A DNA stretch of 64,000 nt, from contig CAVSJQ010000015.1 of the NCBI GenBank assembly GCA_963728355.1, positions 124,001 through 188,000 on the forward strand, in the 5' to 3' direction. Under the pieces are notes generated by a model. That model saw nothing but the letters and a program-made list of their open reading frames with translations. It was not told the DNA's origin and made no database searches. Positions 35,648-44,821 of this stretch are shown in pieces (position 1 is the first letter of the stretch; each line of letters opens with the position of its first letter). Made by a program: the position numbers and the translations under genes. Origin of the DNA: Sva-07 sp963728355. GTDB lineage: Bacteria > Actinomycetota > Acidimicrobiia > Acidimicrobiales > Ilumatobacteraceae.

Positions 35648-38600
35648 TCACCGGCGCCAGTGGTCGGCGGCGTCGGAGATCGGCTCGATCAGGAGATCGC
35701 CGACCGGCAACTCGCCCAGCAGCGACTCGTCGAAACTGCCCTCGGTCTCGGTCACCCAGTCGACCAGGCGGTCGTACCGGCGGTCGTAGCCCTGCAACAC
35801 GCCGCGCATGACCTCTGCGGGGAGCCGATCGTGGAAGGCGAGGTGCAGCAACGTGATCCCGGTGGTCTCGCCGCCCTTCACCTCGGGCACCAGGGCCACC
35901 GTGCGCCCGTCGCTGCGTCCGACGGCCACGAGGACCTCTCGTTCCGACGCCACCCGGTGCTTGGTACCGCGCAACGGCGCGCCGTGTTCGACACGGCTCG
36001 GAAGATCACGCGAGATCCCGCCACGATCGATGATCGAGATGGTGTCGCGGTCGATGCGGTACCGCGTGTACCCCCGCACGTCGGCCACCGCCGGGTCGAG
36101 GTCGGCGAGGACCTTGAGCGTGCGGTAGCTGAGCACGTCGCGTCCGGCCCCCGCCGAGAGCACCGCCTGCACGAGCGGGCGGTCGATGACGTCCTCGTCG
36201 CTGCGCGAGATGCCCACCGTGACGGTCTTGGCCTGGTGTTTGATCGTGTCGATCGGCCGGGTGAGTTCCTCGATCGCGCGGGTGAGCGCTGCGACGACAT
36301 CGTCGATCAGCGCGGCAGGTGTGCCGACCTTGCCGGACTGCTGCTGGTACTGCTCGACCGGACGATCGGACGACACGTCGCGCAGCAGCCCGTACAACCG
36401 GGCGGCGGTGGATGCTTCGAGATGGCCGTCGTACAGCCCAGAACGCAGACCGTCGTGGAAGCGCTCGGCGGGGTGGCGCAACTCGCGTGACAACCGCTCG
36501 ACGACCTCGTCACCCGAGCGGTGTTCACCGATGAGTCGCTCGATGGTCTCGCGCGCCTCGCGCAGCGGATGGGCCGAGGCGTCGATGGCGAGCGCCGCCT
36601 CGTAGCCGAACAGGTGCCCGACCATCGCCGACAGCACGAAACCGAGGGCGGGGTCGACCGGAGGGACATTGATCGTGGCGGCGGCGTGGTAGCGGGTCTC
36701 GCCGTCGTTCGCCACCACGATCGGTGTGGCCTTGTGGGCGGTGAAGATCGCCACTTCCTTGGCGACGTCGTCGGCGGTCGAGCCGACCAGCCCGGCGGCA
36801 CACACGAGGATCAACGGCTCGGACGATAGATCGATGTGTTTCTTGTCCTCGGTGGAGTCACAGGCCATCGACTTGTAGCACAGCTCGCTGAGCTTGATCC
36901 GAACCTCCTCGGCCGCCACCTTGTTGGGGCCGTTGCCGACGACCGCCCAGTAGCGCTTGGACGGGGCGAGTCGACGTGCCGCATCCGCGATGACTTCTCG
37001 CCGTCCCAACACCTCGCGCATCGCGTCGGGCAGCTCTCGCAGCGAGGCCAGGAGCGCGGACCGTCGCCGCTCGTCGCCGATGCCGGACGCCTCGGCGATC
37101 GCACACGACAGCAGCGCGCCAGCCGCGACCTGGGCGTAGAACGCCTTGGTGGAGGCAACGCTCATCTCCACGTCGCGTCCGTCGGAGGTGTAGAGCACGC
37201 CGTCGGCCTTGTCGGTCAGGTCGCTGCTGCGACGGTTGACGATGCCGATCACCGCCGCCCCGCGCGAACGGAGCAGATCCACCGTGCGGTTGGTGTCGGT
37301 GGTCGTTCCCGACTGGCTGACGGCGATGGCGAGCGTGTCGCTCATGTCCCGCCGCATCCCGAAGCCGGACAGCTCGGTGGCCGTGATCGCCCCGACGTCG
37401 AGCGTGGCGTTGGTCAGCTCGTCGAGGATCGTCGCGGTGCTCTGCCCGGCGACGGCAGCGGTGCCCTGCCCGATCACTCGGATGCGGGTGATCGTGCCGG
37501 CGGCGAGGCGCGCGACCAGCTCGGGGGGCAGCGCCCGTTCGCCGACGTCGGCGTGCAGCAGGCCGCCGCGCTCGACGATCTTGCCGCGTAGCGTCTTCGC
37601 GAAGCTCAGCGGTGCCTCGGAGATCTCCTTGAGCAGGAAGTGCGGAGCGTCGCCTCGATTGATGTCGCGGGTGGTGACCTCGGCGGTCACCTCGTCGTCT
37701 GCGGTGACCGGTCGGGGCGAACCGTCGTAGGCGAGCCGGACGATCCCATCGAGTTCCCCGGCGTGTGCACCGTCGAGCACGACGATCTCACCACCGTGTT
37801 CGCCGTCCATGCGGACATACCGCGAGGTCTCCTCCACAACCCCGTACGGCTCGCTGGCCACGACGTAACAGTCGTCGGCGAGGCCGATGTACAGCCCCTG
37901 CCCACTGCCGGACAGCGCAAGAAAGAGCCGCGAGGGTGCCTCGGCGCTGGCCACACCGATCGCGACCGATCCTTCGAACTCGGTGACGGTGCGGCGGAAC
38001 GCCTCGGCCAGGTCGGCGCCGGCGGCGTGGCGTGCGACCAGCGCCGGGATCACCTTGGCGTCGGTCGTGATCGTCGACGCGATCCGCAGATCGTGTTTGG
38101 CGCGCAGGTCGGCATGGTTGTCGACGTCGCCGTTCAACGCGGCGACGACATAGGGCGGTCGTGCACCACCCGGCTGTTCGAGCTCGAACGAGTTGAGCGG
38201 GTGCGTGTTCGGCTCGCTGATGATGCCGACGCTCGCCCAGCGGGTGTGCCCCAGGATCGCGACCTGCGCGGCCGGCGACTGCAGTGCTCGGCGGAGCAGG
38301 CGGTCGGCGCTCAGCGCGCGCCGCAGCGCCGCGGTGTTGTCACCGAGCTCACCGATCTCGGCGGCCGCCTTGTACACGAACGAGAGGGAGTCGCCGGATT
38401 GCACGACGGCACCGGACTGGAACAGCGGATCGGTGCCGCGTTCGGCGACCAGGGTGTTGAGTGATCCCGCATCGACGTCGTGACCCCAGACGAACACGTG
38501 GAGGCCCGCGGAGTCACGTCCGCGAACTTCGAGACGGTCGAGCGCCGAGAACGCCTGTTGCACTGCCAGGTACCCGCCCAGCGCCGAGACGGGCGCCTCC

Positions 38601-39010
38601 CGACCGGCCAGCGCCTCGACCTCGTGCGCGGTGCGCAGGCGATCGTGACGGATCGCCCACAGCGCATCCTTGAGGTCGATCAGCCGGGCGTTGGCCCGCT
38701 CGAGTTCCTCGGCACCGAGTTGGTCGGCGTTGGCGTCGAGCCCGTGCTCGATCTCCGACGCCGCCGCGTCCAGCTGGTCGAGACGAGCGGTGATCCCGGC
38801 GACCACGTCGACGTGGCCCACGAGCGCCAGCACACCAGGCAGCCCGCGCAGCGCCTCGTCGACCGACCGGGCGTGCCCGGTGGCCTCGACGACGTCGACC
38901 GGCGTCGAGCAGATTGCGGCCACCGCCCGGTCCAACCCGGAGATGAGATCGTCAGCCGTCGGCGTCGTTCGCGTCGGTGGTCGACTGACGATGCCGATGA
39001 TGCCGCACAT
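35648..39010 (-). CDS. glmS: very long GlmS-like glutamine-fructose-6-phosphate aminotransferase
   Basis: 1120 residues from ATG at 39010; ordinary GlmS is about 610. All core parts are present: N-terminal nucleophile Cys2 (MCGIIGIV), LEVRGRDSAGL (160-170), GHTRWASVG (254-262), NGDVDN (293-298), HFLLKEISEAP (457-467), first SIS domain VSQSGTTTDTNR (564-575), VASTKAFYAQ (618-627), second SIS with Glu709 (KLSEL) and His725, and AKTVTVG with Lys928, matching the essential E488, H504 and K603 of E. coli GlmS. Extra material: about 140 residues between 9 and 150 inside the glutaminase, about 100 residues between the second SIS and Lys928, and about 190 residues after it. It makes glucosamine-6-phosphate for the wall; glmM is directly upstream. 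Confidence 0.85.
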   Translation of the reverse strand: MCGIIGIVSRPPTRTTPTADDLISGLDRAVAAICSTPVDVVEATGHARSVDEALRGLPGVLALVGHVDVVAGITARLDQLDAAASEIEHGLDANADQLGAEELERANARLIDLKDALWAIRHDRLRTAHEVEALAGREAPVSALGGYLAVQQAFSALDRLEVRGRDSAGLHVFVWGHDVDAGSLNTLVAERGTDPLFQSGAVVQSGDSLSFVYKAAAEIGELGDNTAALRRALSADRLLRRALQSPAAQVAILGHTRWASVGIISEPNTHPLNSFELEQPGGARPPYVVAALNGDVDNHADLRAKHDLRIASTITTDAKVIPALVARHAAGADLAEAFRRTVTEFEGSVAIGVASAEAPSRLFLALSGSGQGLYIGLADDCYVVASEPYGVVEETSRYVRMDGEHGGEIVVLDGAHAGELDGIVRLAYDGSPRPVTADDEVTAEVTTRDINRGDAPHFLLKEISEAPLSFAKTLRGKIVERGGLLHADVGERALPPELVARLAAGTITRIRVIGQGTAAVAGQSTATILDELTNATLDVGAITATELSGFGMRRDMSDTLAIAVSQSGTTTDTNRTVDLLRSRGAAVIGIVNRRSSDLTDKADGVLYTSDGRDVEMSVASTKAFYAQVAAGALLSCAIAEASGIGDERRRSALLASLRELPDAMREVLGRREVIADAARRLAPSKRYWAVVGNGPNKVAAEEVRIKLSELCYKSMACDSTEDKKHIDLSSEPLILVCAAGLVGSTADDVAKEVAIFTAHKATPIVVANDGETRYHAAATINVPPVDPALGFVLSAMVGHLFGYEAALAIDASAHPLREARETIERLIGEHRSGDEVVERLSRELRHPAERFHDGLRSGLYDGHLEASTAARLYGLLRDVSSDRPVEQYQQQSGKVGTPAALIDDVVAALTRAIEELTRPIDTIKHQAKTVTVGISRSDEDVIDRPLVQAVLSAGAGRDVLSYRTLKVLADLDPAVADVRGYTRYRIDRDTISIIDRGGISRDLPSRVEHGAPLRGTKHRVASEREVLVAVGRSDGRTVALVPEVKGGETTGITLLHLAFHDRLPAEVMRGVLQGYDRRYDRLVDWVTETEGSFDESLLGELPVGDLLIEPISDAADHWRR

Positions 39011-39060
39011 GGCGTCCCAGGCTACTGCCGCGAGCTTCCGGGCGACCTGCGCCACCCCCA

Positions 39061-39102
39061 GCGACGAGCGACAAGCCCGTATCAGGGCGGTTGGCTCATC
39101 GC
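39061..39102 (-). terminator. glmM terminator, second copy
   Basis: A 42-base unit nearly identical to the one at 39122-39163 (three differences). On the minus strand it holds GCCCTGATACGGGCTTGT within longer arms. Together with the first copy it makes a tandem terminator after glmM. Confidence 0.7.
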
Positions 39103-39121
39103 CGGCTCAGGTCGTCGTCGA

Positions 39122-39163
39122 GCGATGAGCGAAAAGCCCGCATCAGGGCGGTTGGCTCATCGC
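39122..39163 (-). terminator. glmM terminator, first copy
   Basis: Begins immediately after the glmM stop. Outer arms GCGATGAGC and GCTCATCGC pair perfectly; inside, the minus strand reads GCCCTGATGCGGGCTTTT, a compact GC stem followed by four T, one of the few classical intrinsic terminators in the window. Confidence 0.8.
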
Positions 39164-40501
39164 TCAGGCCTCGGCGAGACGCTGCGCCGCATCCGCCAGG
39201 AGTGCGGCCACCTCTTCGGCCTGATCGTGGGACGGCGCTTCCACCATCACGCGCACCAGCGGTTCGGTGCCGCTGGCACGAACGAGCACGCGGCCGGTGT
39301 CGCCGAGCACCCGCTGGGCGGCAGCGATCTCGTCGGCCAGCCGGTCGGCGACATCGGGCATCCGATGGGCGACGCGCACGTTGACGAGGAGCTGCGGCAA
39401 CGACGTCATGGCGTCACCGGCGATCTCGGCCAGTGGGCGCCCGGCACGCTGCACGGCATCGAGGAGGGCGACGGCGGTCAGGATCCCGTCGCCCGTGGTC
39501 GCATGGTCGGCGAAGATCACGTGTCCCGACTGCTCGCCGCCGAGGGAGAAACCGCCTGCGCCCAGCGCCTCGAGCACGTAGCGGTCGCCGACCGACGTCT
39601 GGACCACCCGGACACCGGCAGCGCGCATGGCGAGGTGGAATCCCAGGTTGGTCATCACGGTCACGACCACCGTGTCGTGACGCAGCGCTCCCCGAGCGCG
39701 CAGGTCGTTGGCCACGATCGCGATGATGTGGTCGCCGTCGACGATGTTGCCCGCATGATCGACGGCGATCAACCGGTCGGCGTCGCCGTCAAGTGCGATG
39801 CCGACATCAGCGCCGCGCTCGACGACGGCCTCGGCGACCAACGACGGCGCCGTGGCACCGCAACGATCGTTGATGTTGCGGCCGTCGGGCGACGCCGCCA
39901 CCACGGTCACGTCGGCTCCGGCCGCCCGCAGGACCTCGGGGCCGATCTGGTGGCCGGCACCGTTCGCCGCGTCCAGCACGATACGCAGGCCGTCGAGGCG
40001 CAACCCGTCGAGGAACCCGAGAACGTGTCCGATGTAGGCATCGTGATCAGCGCTGGCATCGGCCACTCGACCGGGTGAACGCGCGGCGGTCGCGGCCGTC
40101 GACGAGGTGCCGAGGGCGACGAGTTCGGCCTCGATCCGGCGTTCGACCTCGTCGGACAACTTGACCCCGCCGCGAGCGAACAGCTTGATCCCGTTGTCGG
40201 TCCACGGGTTGTGCGATGCGGACACGACGGCACCGAGGGCACCACGACGCTGCGCCTCGAAGGCGACCTGTGGCGTCGGCGCGACGCCGAGACGGACCAC
40301 GTCGAGACCTTCGGCCGCGAACCCGTCGCAGAGCGCCCGGTCGAGCACGTCGGTCGACTGGCGCGTGTCGCCGCCCACCACCACGCTGGTCGCGCCGTCG
40401 GCACCCAGCACCCGCGCTGCGGCGCGTCCGAGTCGGGTGGCGAAGCCGGTGGTCAGTTCGGTGAGTGCGACACCACGAACCCCGTCGGTGCCGAACTGCA
40501 T
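39164..40501 (-). CDS. glmM: phosphoglucosamine mutase
   Basis: 445 residues from ATG at 40501 (MQFGTDGVRGVALTELT). Catalytic serine in VVSASHNPWTDNGIKLF, metal site ALDGDADRL, sugar loop GGEQSGHVIF and phosphate-binding RASGTEPLVRVMVE. Converts glucosamine-6-phosphate to glucosamine-1-phosphate. 13 bases downstream of rpsI, and before glmS, with tandem terminators between. Confidence 0.96.
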   Translation of the reverse strand: MQFGTDGVRGVALTELTTGFATRLGRAAARVLGADGATSVVVGGDTRQSTDVLDRALCDGFAAEGLDVVRLGVAPTPQVAFEAQRRGALGAVVSASHNPWTDNGIKLFARGGVKLSDEVERRIEAELVALGTSSTAATAARSPGRVADASADHDAYIGHVLGFLDGLRLDGLRIVLDAANGAGHQIGPEVLRAAGADVTVVAASPDGRNINDRCGATAPSLVAEAVVERGADVGIALDGDADRLIAVDHAGNIVDGDHIIAIVANDLRARGALRHDTVVVTVMTNLGFHLAMRAAGVRVVQTSVGDRYVLEALGAGGFSLGGEQSGHVIFADHATTGDGILTAVALLDAVQRAGRPLAEIAGDAMTSLPQLLVNVRVAHRMPDVADRLADEIAAAQRVLGDTGRVLVRASGTEPLVRVMVEAPSHDQAEEVAALLADAAQRLAEA

Positions 40502-40514
40502 CCGGCGGACCCGA

Positions 40515-40910
40515 TCAGCGCTTGGTGAACTGCGGCGCCTTGCGGGCCTTCTTGAGGCCGTACTTCTTGCTCTCCTTCTTGCGCGAGTCACGCGTGAGGA
40601 GGCCGGCCTTCTTGAGGGCCGGGCGGCTCTCCGGATCGATCTCGATCAGCGAACGGGCGATTGCCAGGCGCAGAGCGCCGGCCTGACCGCTGATGCCGCC
40701 ACCGTGGATCGAGGCCGTGATGTCGTAGTTCTCACGGGTGTCCGTGACGGTGAGCGCCTCGGAGACGACCATCTGCGAGACCGCGGTCGGGAAGTAGGCG
40801 TCGAGCGACTTGCCGTTGATCGTGAAGTGGCCGGTGCCGGGGCGGAGCTGGGCCCGGGCGACAGCTTCCTTGCGGCGACCGGTGGTCTGGGTGAGCGGTG
40901 CGGTTCCCAT
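40515..40910 (-). CDS. rpsI: 30S ribosomal protein S9
   Basis: 131 residues. TTGRRKEAVARAQLRPGTG at the start, HGGGISGQAGALRLAIARSL, and the basic C-terminal tail ending KAPQFTKR that reaches the P-site tRNA. Follows rplM by 34 bases, the standard pair. Confidence 0.97.
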   Translation of the reverse strand: MGTAPLTQTTGRRKEAVARAQLRPGTGHFTINGKSLDAYFPTAVSQMVVSEALTVTDTRENYDITASIHGGGISGQAGALRLAIARSLIEIDPESRPALKKAGLLTRDSRKKESKKYGLKKARKAPQFTKR

Positions 40911-40944
40911 GTGTGTGTGTCTCTCTGGTGCAATCGTCGGTCGT

Positions 40945-41391
40945 TCAGCGGGCCTTGGCGGCCGGGATCTCGAGCTTGGTGGGGGTCTGGGCGGCGTGCG
41001 GATGGGTGGGGCCGGCGTAGACCTGCAGCTTCAGGAGCTGCTGGCGACCGAGCGGACCCTTGGGCAGCATGCCCCGGATCGACTTGCGCACGGCTTCTTC
41101 CGGCTTGCGGGCGTGCAGCTGTGCGTAGCTCTCGGACTTGATGCCGCCGGGGTAGCCGCTGTGGCGGTACACCATCGTGCGCTCGGCTTTGCCGGCCGTC
41201 ATCACGATCTTGTCGGCGTTCACGATGATGACGTGGTCGCCGGTGTCGATGTGCGGTGCGAACGTCGGCTTGTGCTTGCCGCGCAGGATCCGGGCGACCT
41301 CGGTGCAGAGTCGGCCGAGCACGAGGCCCTCCGCATCGACGACGTGCCATGCACGCTGGATCTCACTGGCTTTCGGGGTGTACGTAGGCAT
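40945..41391 (-). CDS. rplM: 50S ribosomal protein L13
   Basis: 148 residues, starting MPTYTPKASEIQRAWHVVDA; GRLCTEVARILRGKHKP, VIIVNADKIVMTAGKAE and YRHSGYPGGIK are family signatures. First gene of rplM-rpsI-glmM. Its upstream region includes a block of five 14-bp tandem repeats. Confidence 0.97.
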   Translation of the reverse strand: MPTYTPKASEIQRAWHVVDAEGLVLGRLCTEVARILRGKHKPTFAPHIDTGDHVIIVNADKIVMTAGKAERTMVYRHSGYPGGIKSESYAQLHARKPEEAVRKSIRGMLPKGPLGRQQLLKLQVYAGPTHPHAAQTPTKLEIPAAKAR

Positions 41392-41470
41392 GCCGCAATC
41401 AATCTGTCGAGAGTCGAGTCAGGTATCCCGCAATGGGGAACCGTGAAATGATACGGCCGCCGACACCTCC

Positions 41471-41540
41471 CTCCAACCCGCGGCCTCCAACCCGCGGCCT
41501 CCAACCCGCGGCCTCCAACCCGCGGCCTCCAACCCGCGGC
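41471..41540. repeat. five tandem copies of a 14-bp unit
   Basis: The unit CTCCAACCCGCGGC is repeated five times without error and each copy holds a CCGCGG palindrome. It fills most of the 157-base gap between the end of the glycosyltransferase gene and the rplM start, 80 bases ahead of rplM. No spacers, so not CRISPR. Likely variable in copy number between strains. Confidence 0.9.
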
Positions 41541-41548
41541 CTCAGCCG

Positions 41549-42670
41549 TCACCGGAGTTCGACGCTGGCCATGGCGAGCACGTCGCGTAACCATGCCTCG
41601 GTGCGCAGGGCCAGCGCTTCGGCGGAGAAGTGCTCCTCGACGCGTTGACGGCACCTGATGCGTTCGACCGACCCGATGCGTTCGACCGCACCGAGCAGGG
41701 CATCGACGTCGTCCGCCGGCACGACGAAGCCCGTTTCGCCGTCGGCCACGATCTCGGCGGGACCGCCACGGTCGTAGGCGATCACGGGCACGCCGGTCGC
41801 CATGGCTTCGATCGCCACGTTTCCGAACGCTTCCACCCACTTCGGCGTCATCAGCACCGCCGTGCAGCCACCGATCGCCGCCTGCAGGTCGTCGGTCGCC
41901 AGGAAACCGCAGTACTCGAGCCGTGCGGCCGGATGACGATCGGAGATGCGCTTCCAGTACCCGGCGTCCTGCATGACGCCCCACACTTTGACGGGCCACC
42001 CGCTCCGCGCCGACAGTTCGGCGACGTCCTCGAGCCCCTTCTCCGGGGAGATCCGACCAACTGCTCCGAGGTGGCCGGGGACGTCGGCGCTGAGGTGCAT
42101 GTCGTACCGATCGGTCACGATGCCGCTCGCCAGCAGGCGGAACCACGTGGGATCCTCGAACGTGGCCGCCTGGCTCAGCGTGTGGGCGGCAAGGCGCCCG
42201 GGGTGACGAGAAGCGACGTCGGCGATCGCAGCGTCCATGGCGTCGGTGAGCGACCCCATCGAGACGAAGTGCACCACGGGGACATCGAGGAACCGGGTGA
42301 GATACAGCGGCAGCCAGTCGTAGGCGAGGTTGACCACGACGTCGACATCGTCCTGCACGGCCGCAATGTGATCCCACATCGCGACGAGCACCGAGCCGAC
42401 CGGCAGTTCGGTCGGCGCCGAGCGGTCCGAGAATTGGCTGCTGTGCTGGAGCACTCCGTCGATCTGGTGCACCTTGACGCCGACGTGGAGCGACCCAGCC
42501 GGTGCGACCACCTCGACGTGGTGGCCGAGGGCCCCGAGCCCGTACACGAGGCTGTGCAACGTCAGCTCGACACCGCCGCCGACACCGGAGCCGAGGGGAC
42601 CGACAGGGGTCGAAGCGATCAGGATGCGCAGGGGCTCCACCCGTTCCCGAACCGGACCCACCAGTCGCAT
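41549..42670 (-). CDS. GT4-family glycosyltransferase
   Basis: 373 residues from ATG at 42670, with GGGGAAT just upstream; the frame is open to 42730. GT-B fold: N-terminal PLGSGVGGGVELTLHSLVYGLGALGHHV (donor/acceptor loop), then LGAVGRISPEKGLEDV and PKWVEAFGNVAIEAMATGVPVIAYDRGGPAEIV, the E-x7-E nucleotide-sugar motif of GT4. Transfers a sugar from an NDP-sugar to an unknown acceptor. No other glycan genes adjoin it; divergent from the PAS-GGDEF-EAL gene. Confidence 0.85.
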   Translation of the reverse strand: MRLVGPVRERVEPLRILIASTPVGPLGSGVGGGVELTLHSLVYGLGALGHHVEVVAPAGSLHVGVKVHQIDGVLQHSSQFSDRSAPTELPVGSVLVAMWDHIAAVQDDVDVVVNLAYDWLPLYLTRFLDVPVVHFVSMGSLTDAMDAAIADVASRHPGRLAAHTLSQAATFEDPTWFRLLASGIVTDRYDMHLSADVPGHLGAVGRISPEKGLEDVAELSARSGWPVKVWGVMQDAGYWKRISDRHPAARLEYCGFLATDDLQAAIGGCTAVLMTPKWVEAFGNVAIEAMATGVPVIAYDRGGPAEIVADGETGFVVPADDVDALLGAVERIGSVERIRCRQRVEEHFSAEALALRTEAWLRDVLAMASVELR

Positions 42671-42748
42671 ATTCCCCACGCCATACCTCGGGTGGCAGCG
42701 AAGGCGGAATATCCTCAAGTTCGTGTGCACGCGGACCGATGAAACGTC

Positions 42749-44821
42749 ATGAGTCCCGCCAACTCACAGGCGCCGTCTGTCGACCATCTCGCCGACCCGG
42801 TGTTCGCCGTCGACCCCGACGGGGTCCTGCGGTACGCGAACGACACCGCTGCGGACGTGCTCGGCTGGGACGCGACCGAGCTGCTCGGCACCGCGGTGCT
42901 GGATCTCGTGCATCCGGACGATCTGACCCTGGCATCCTCCGCGCTGCGGACGGTGCGCGACAAGGCGTTCGGAGACCTGTTGATGCTGCGAGTCCGCACC
43001 GGTCGCGGCACGTGGCGCTACCTCGAGTTCCGCGGAACGTACCGGTCGCCTGATTCGCCGGATCCGTTGGCAGGCTTGATCGTGATCGTCGCCCGTGACG
43101 TGACCGATCGGCATCGGCTCGAGTTCGACCAGGGTGACACCGAGGTCCTGCGCGCTGTGATGGCGAACATGCACGGCATGGTGATCCTGGCCGACGGCAC
43201 CGGGCTCGTCCGATCGGTCAACGGCGCAGTGACTCGCCTGCTGGGTCACGATCCGGAGATCGTTCGTGGTCGTTCCATCCTCGATTTCCTCCACGAGGAC
43301 GACCGCGACAGCATCGTCGACGCCGCCCAACGACTCGCCCCGCAGGGGTCGCTGACCCTCGACGCCCGCATCCTGAGCGCCGACGGAACCCCGCTCATCT
43401 GCGAATTCACGATCAACAACCTGCTCGACGATCCCGTGGTCGCCAGCTACGTGATCAGTGCACAGATCGCCACGTCGTTGGCCGACGCCCGCGACCGCGT
43501 GGAGTTCCTCGCCGAGCACGACAGCCGCACCGGGCTGCTCAACCGCGACGGCTTCATGCGTGCGGCGCGCACGATGATGCAGTCCGGTACCGGCCTCGGC
43601 ATCTTGATCGTCGACCTCGTGCACTTCCGCTCGATCAACGAGCTCTACGGCGAGCCGGTGGGCGACGCCGTGCTGTCGGCCGTGGCGGAACGGATCGACC
43701 AGATCCGCTGGCCCGACTTGATCACCGCGCGTTTCGGTGGCGACGAGTTCGTGTTGGCGATCCAGGCTGCGAGTCCGAGTGCAGTGGAGATGCTGCGCGA
43801 GCGGGTCCGACGCGACGTCGCCAAGCCGATCTCCATCGACGGGCAGGAGGTGAACTTCGACATTCGCACGGCGATGGCATTCGAGGCGCGACCGGAGGTG
43901 CTCGACGCGCTGCTCGTGAGCGCAAGCAACGAGCTGATGTCCGTCAAACGGTTCGCCGATCCGGACACCGGTGGCATCTCCGTGGACGCGATCAATGAAC
44001 GTCGTCGGCAGCTCGAGCTCCTCCGGGCGGCACTCGACGACGGCCAGATCCAGCCGTTCTTCCAACCGATCTGCTCCGTCGACGGCACCGTCACCGCCAT
44101 CGAGGCCCTCGTGCGTTGGGTGCATCCGCTGCGGGGTGTCCTGGGCGTCGGCGACATCCTGCCACTGGCGCGCATGGCCGGGCTCGCCGAGGCCGTCGAT
44201 GATCAGGTGATCGATCGTGCACTCCAATTCGCAGTGCGCCTGGTCGAGGCCGGCCACCCTGACATCGAGGTGCACGTCAACATCGATCCCAAGGCGATCT
44301 CGCGTCCGGCGTTCGGTGCGACGTTCCTCGAGCGGTGCCGCCGCGCCGGCGCGAACCCGGCCCAGTTGGTCGTCGAGATCACGGAGACCGATCTGCTCTC
44401 GCCGGGTGCGGCGTCATTGGCGAACATGCAGAAGCTGCGGTTCGCGGGGATCCACGTGGCGATCGACGACTTCGGCACGGGCTATTCGAGCCTCGCGCAT
44501 CTCCTCGAACTGCCAATCGACGGCGTGAAGATCGACCGTCGCTTCGTCGCCGGTATCGACGTCGATCCGGCGGCGACCAATCTGACGACGGCGATCCTGG
44601 GCCTCAGCGACAATCTGAAGCTGACGTGCGTGGCCGAGGGCGTCGAGCAGCCGTATCAGCGCGATCGTCTCGCGGAGCTCGGTTGTCGTGCCTTCCAGGG
44701 GTGGCTCTTCTCGCCGGCGGTCGCGGCCGACGAGCTGTTGGCGATGCTGCCGCGCATCTCGACGAACGACGACGTGGTCGTCGACGAAGGCGCTCAGGCG
44801 TCCCAGCGTTCGCCGCTGTAG
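42749..44821 (+). CDS. PAS-PAS-GGDEF-EAL cyclic-di-GMP signalling protein
   Basis: 690 residues: two PAS domains (about 12-118 and 132-245), GGDEF domain (about 253-410) with RFGGDEF at 328-334, and EAL domain (about 420-675) with EAL at 452-454, DDFGTGYSSL, KIDRRFV, and AEGVEQ. EAL residues for c-di-GMP hydrolysis look intact. In the GGDEF domain the usual DxDxFKxINDxxGH reads DLVHFRSINELYGE, so cyclase activity is doubtful. Probably a phosphodiesterase sensing a ligand by PAS. No membrane segment. Converges with truA by a 28-base overlap. Confidence 0.9.
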   Translation: MSPANSQAPSVDHLADPVFAVDPDGVLRYANDTAADVLGWDATELLGTAVLDLVHPDDLTLASSALRTVRDKAFGDLLMLRVRTGRGTWRYLEFRGTYRSPDSPDPLAGLIVIVARDVTDRHRLEFDQGDTEVLRAVMANMHGMVILADGTGLVRSVNGAVTRLLGHDPEIVRGRSILDFLHEDDRDSIVDAAQRLAPQGSLTLDARILSADGTPLICEFTINNLLDDPVVASYVISAQIATSLADARDRVEFLAEHDSRTGLLNRDGFMRAARTMMQSGTGLGILIVDLVHFRSINELYGEPVGDAVLSAVAERIDQIRWPDLITARFGGDEFVLAIQAASPSAVEMLRERVRRDVAKPISIDGQEVNFDIRTAMAFEARPEVLDALLVSASNELMSVKRFADPDTGGISVDAINERRRQLELLRAALDDGQIQPFFQPICSVDGTVTAIEALVRWVHPLRGVLGVGDILPLARMAGLAEAVDDQVIDRALQFAVRLVEAGHPDIEVHVNIDPKAISRPAFGATFLERCRRAGANPAQLVVEITETDLLSPGAASLANMQKLRFAGIHVAIDDFGTGYSSLAHLLELPIDGVKIDRRFVAGIDVDPAATNLTTAILGLSDNLKLTCVAEGVEQPYQRDRLAELGCRAFQGWLFSPAVAADELLAMLPRISTNDDVVVDEGAQASQRSPL

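Noticed and set aside
41471..41540. Tandem repeat as a CRISPR array
   Set aside because: The five 14-bp units follow each other without spacers and no cas genes are near.
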